A stretch of DNA of 64,000 bases from Paenibacillus sp. MBLB1832. Lineage in GTDB: Bacteria; Bacillota; Bacilli; Paenibacillales; NBRC-103111. A program made the position numbers and the translations under genes. The DNA is taken from NCBI RefSeq assembly GCF_032271945.1, contig NZ_CP130319.1:3677001-3741000 (forward strand). The letters run 5' to 3'. Shown here in pieces: positions 63,913-64,000 of the stretch. The number at the start of each line of letters is the position of its first letter. Position 1 is the first letter of the stretch. The notes under the pieces were generated by a model, which saw only the letters and a program-made list of their open reading frames with translations, made no database searches and was not told the DNA's origin.

Positions 63913-64000
63913 CTATAACCGAATCTCCACGATGTCCAACGTCTCCCCATTCCATGATGCTGGTAGGTTGAGAGTGAATCTGTTGTCTGAGTCGTTCCAT
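63913..64000 (-). CDS. C-terminal end of an unidentified protein (partial)
   Basis: An open frame enters from the right edge and ends at a TAG at 63913-63915. The 28 visible codons read WNDSDNRFTLNLPASWNGE then TLDIVEIRL, the kind of beta-strand end found in hydrolase C-terminal sandwich domains. The family cannot be told. The bases 63721-63912 between it and the broken beta-helix gene show no other feature. Confidence 0.5.
   Translation of the reverse strand, partial: WNDSDNRFTLNLPASWNGETLDIVEIRL

Noticed and set aside
1-64000. CRISPR arrays, tRNA or rRNA genes, transposases and phage genes
   Set aside because: I looked for regular spaced repeats, cloverleaf-like segments and transposase motifs and found none. 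The duplications lack visible insertion-sequence ends.

Overview
The window looks like chromosomal DNA from a Paenibacillus-type Gram-positive bacterium (Bacillota, Paenibacillaceae). I infer this from four carbohydrate importers of the LplB/YtcP type without their own ATPase, YesM/YesN-type sensor and regulator pairs, membrane-anchored AraC regulators, strong AGGAGG ribosome sites and frequent TTG/GTG starts. I see no tRNA, rRNA, CRISPR array, phage gene or transposase. Nearly everything concerns sensing, importing and degrading complex carbohydrates.

Layout. (1) 1-14.5 kb, minus strand: a partial giant secreted modular protein, ABC cassette 1 (binding protein, YtcP, LplB), a GH52/GH116-like hydrolase, a YesN/YesM two-component pair and a clan GH-A hydrolase, with a divergent AraC gene at 14.6 kb. 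(2) 15.5-16.4 kb: a small histidine-rich protein and a fragment of a repeat protein. (3) 16.4-27.6 kb, minus: ABC cassette 2 followed by a GH95-like protein, two large unrecognised probable hydrolases and an aldo/keto reductase. A divergent response regulator and histidine kinase lie at 27.8-31.2 kb. (4) 31.4-39.1 kb: a membrane AraC regulator divergent from ABC cassette 3, which ends in two tandem paralogous binding proteins. (5) 39.2-53.5 kb, minus: a GH20/GH67-like barrel protein with a malectin domain, a sugar isomerase/epimerase, a secreted GH101-like enzyme with a long binding-module tail, ABC cassette 4 and its own membrane AraC regulator. (6) 53.5-64 kb, minus: a gene graveyard mixed with intact genes. 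It holds heparinase II/III-like remnants, a scar of a second copy of the GH101/cassette-4 operon, an esterase, a deleted GH95-like pseudogene, an SGNH hydrolase, a second aldo/keto reductase fused to a remnant of another gene, a third GH95-like gene, a frameshifted beta-helix protein and the end of one more gene.

How it works together (inference). Secreted multi-modular enzymes cut a polymer outside the cell. Four binding lipoproteins deliver oligosaccharides to paired permeases that must borrow an ATPase encoded elsewhere (MsmX type). Cytoplasmic (alpha/alpha)6 and TIM-barrel enzymes, the reductases and the isomerase then break the sugars down. Each transporter sits beside its own sensor system. 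In every cassette a terminator-like hairpin directly follows the binding-protein gene, which probably sets a high ratio of binding protein to downstream enzyme. The substrate cannot be named from sequence alone. GH101-like, GH95-like and heparinase-like members point to an amino-sugar or deoxy-sugar rich heteropolysaccharide.
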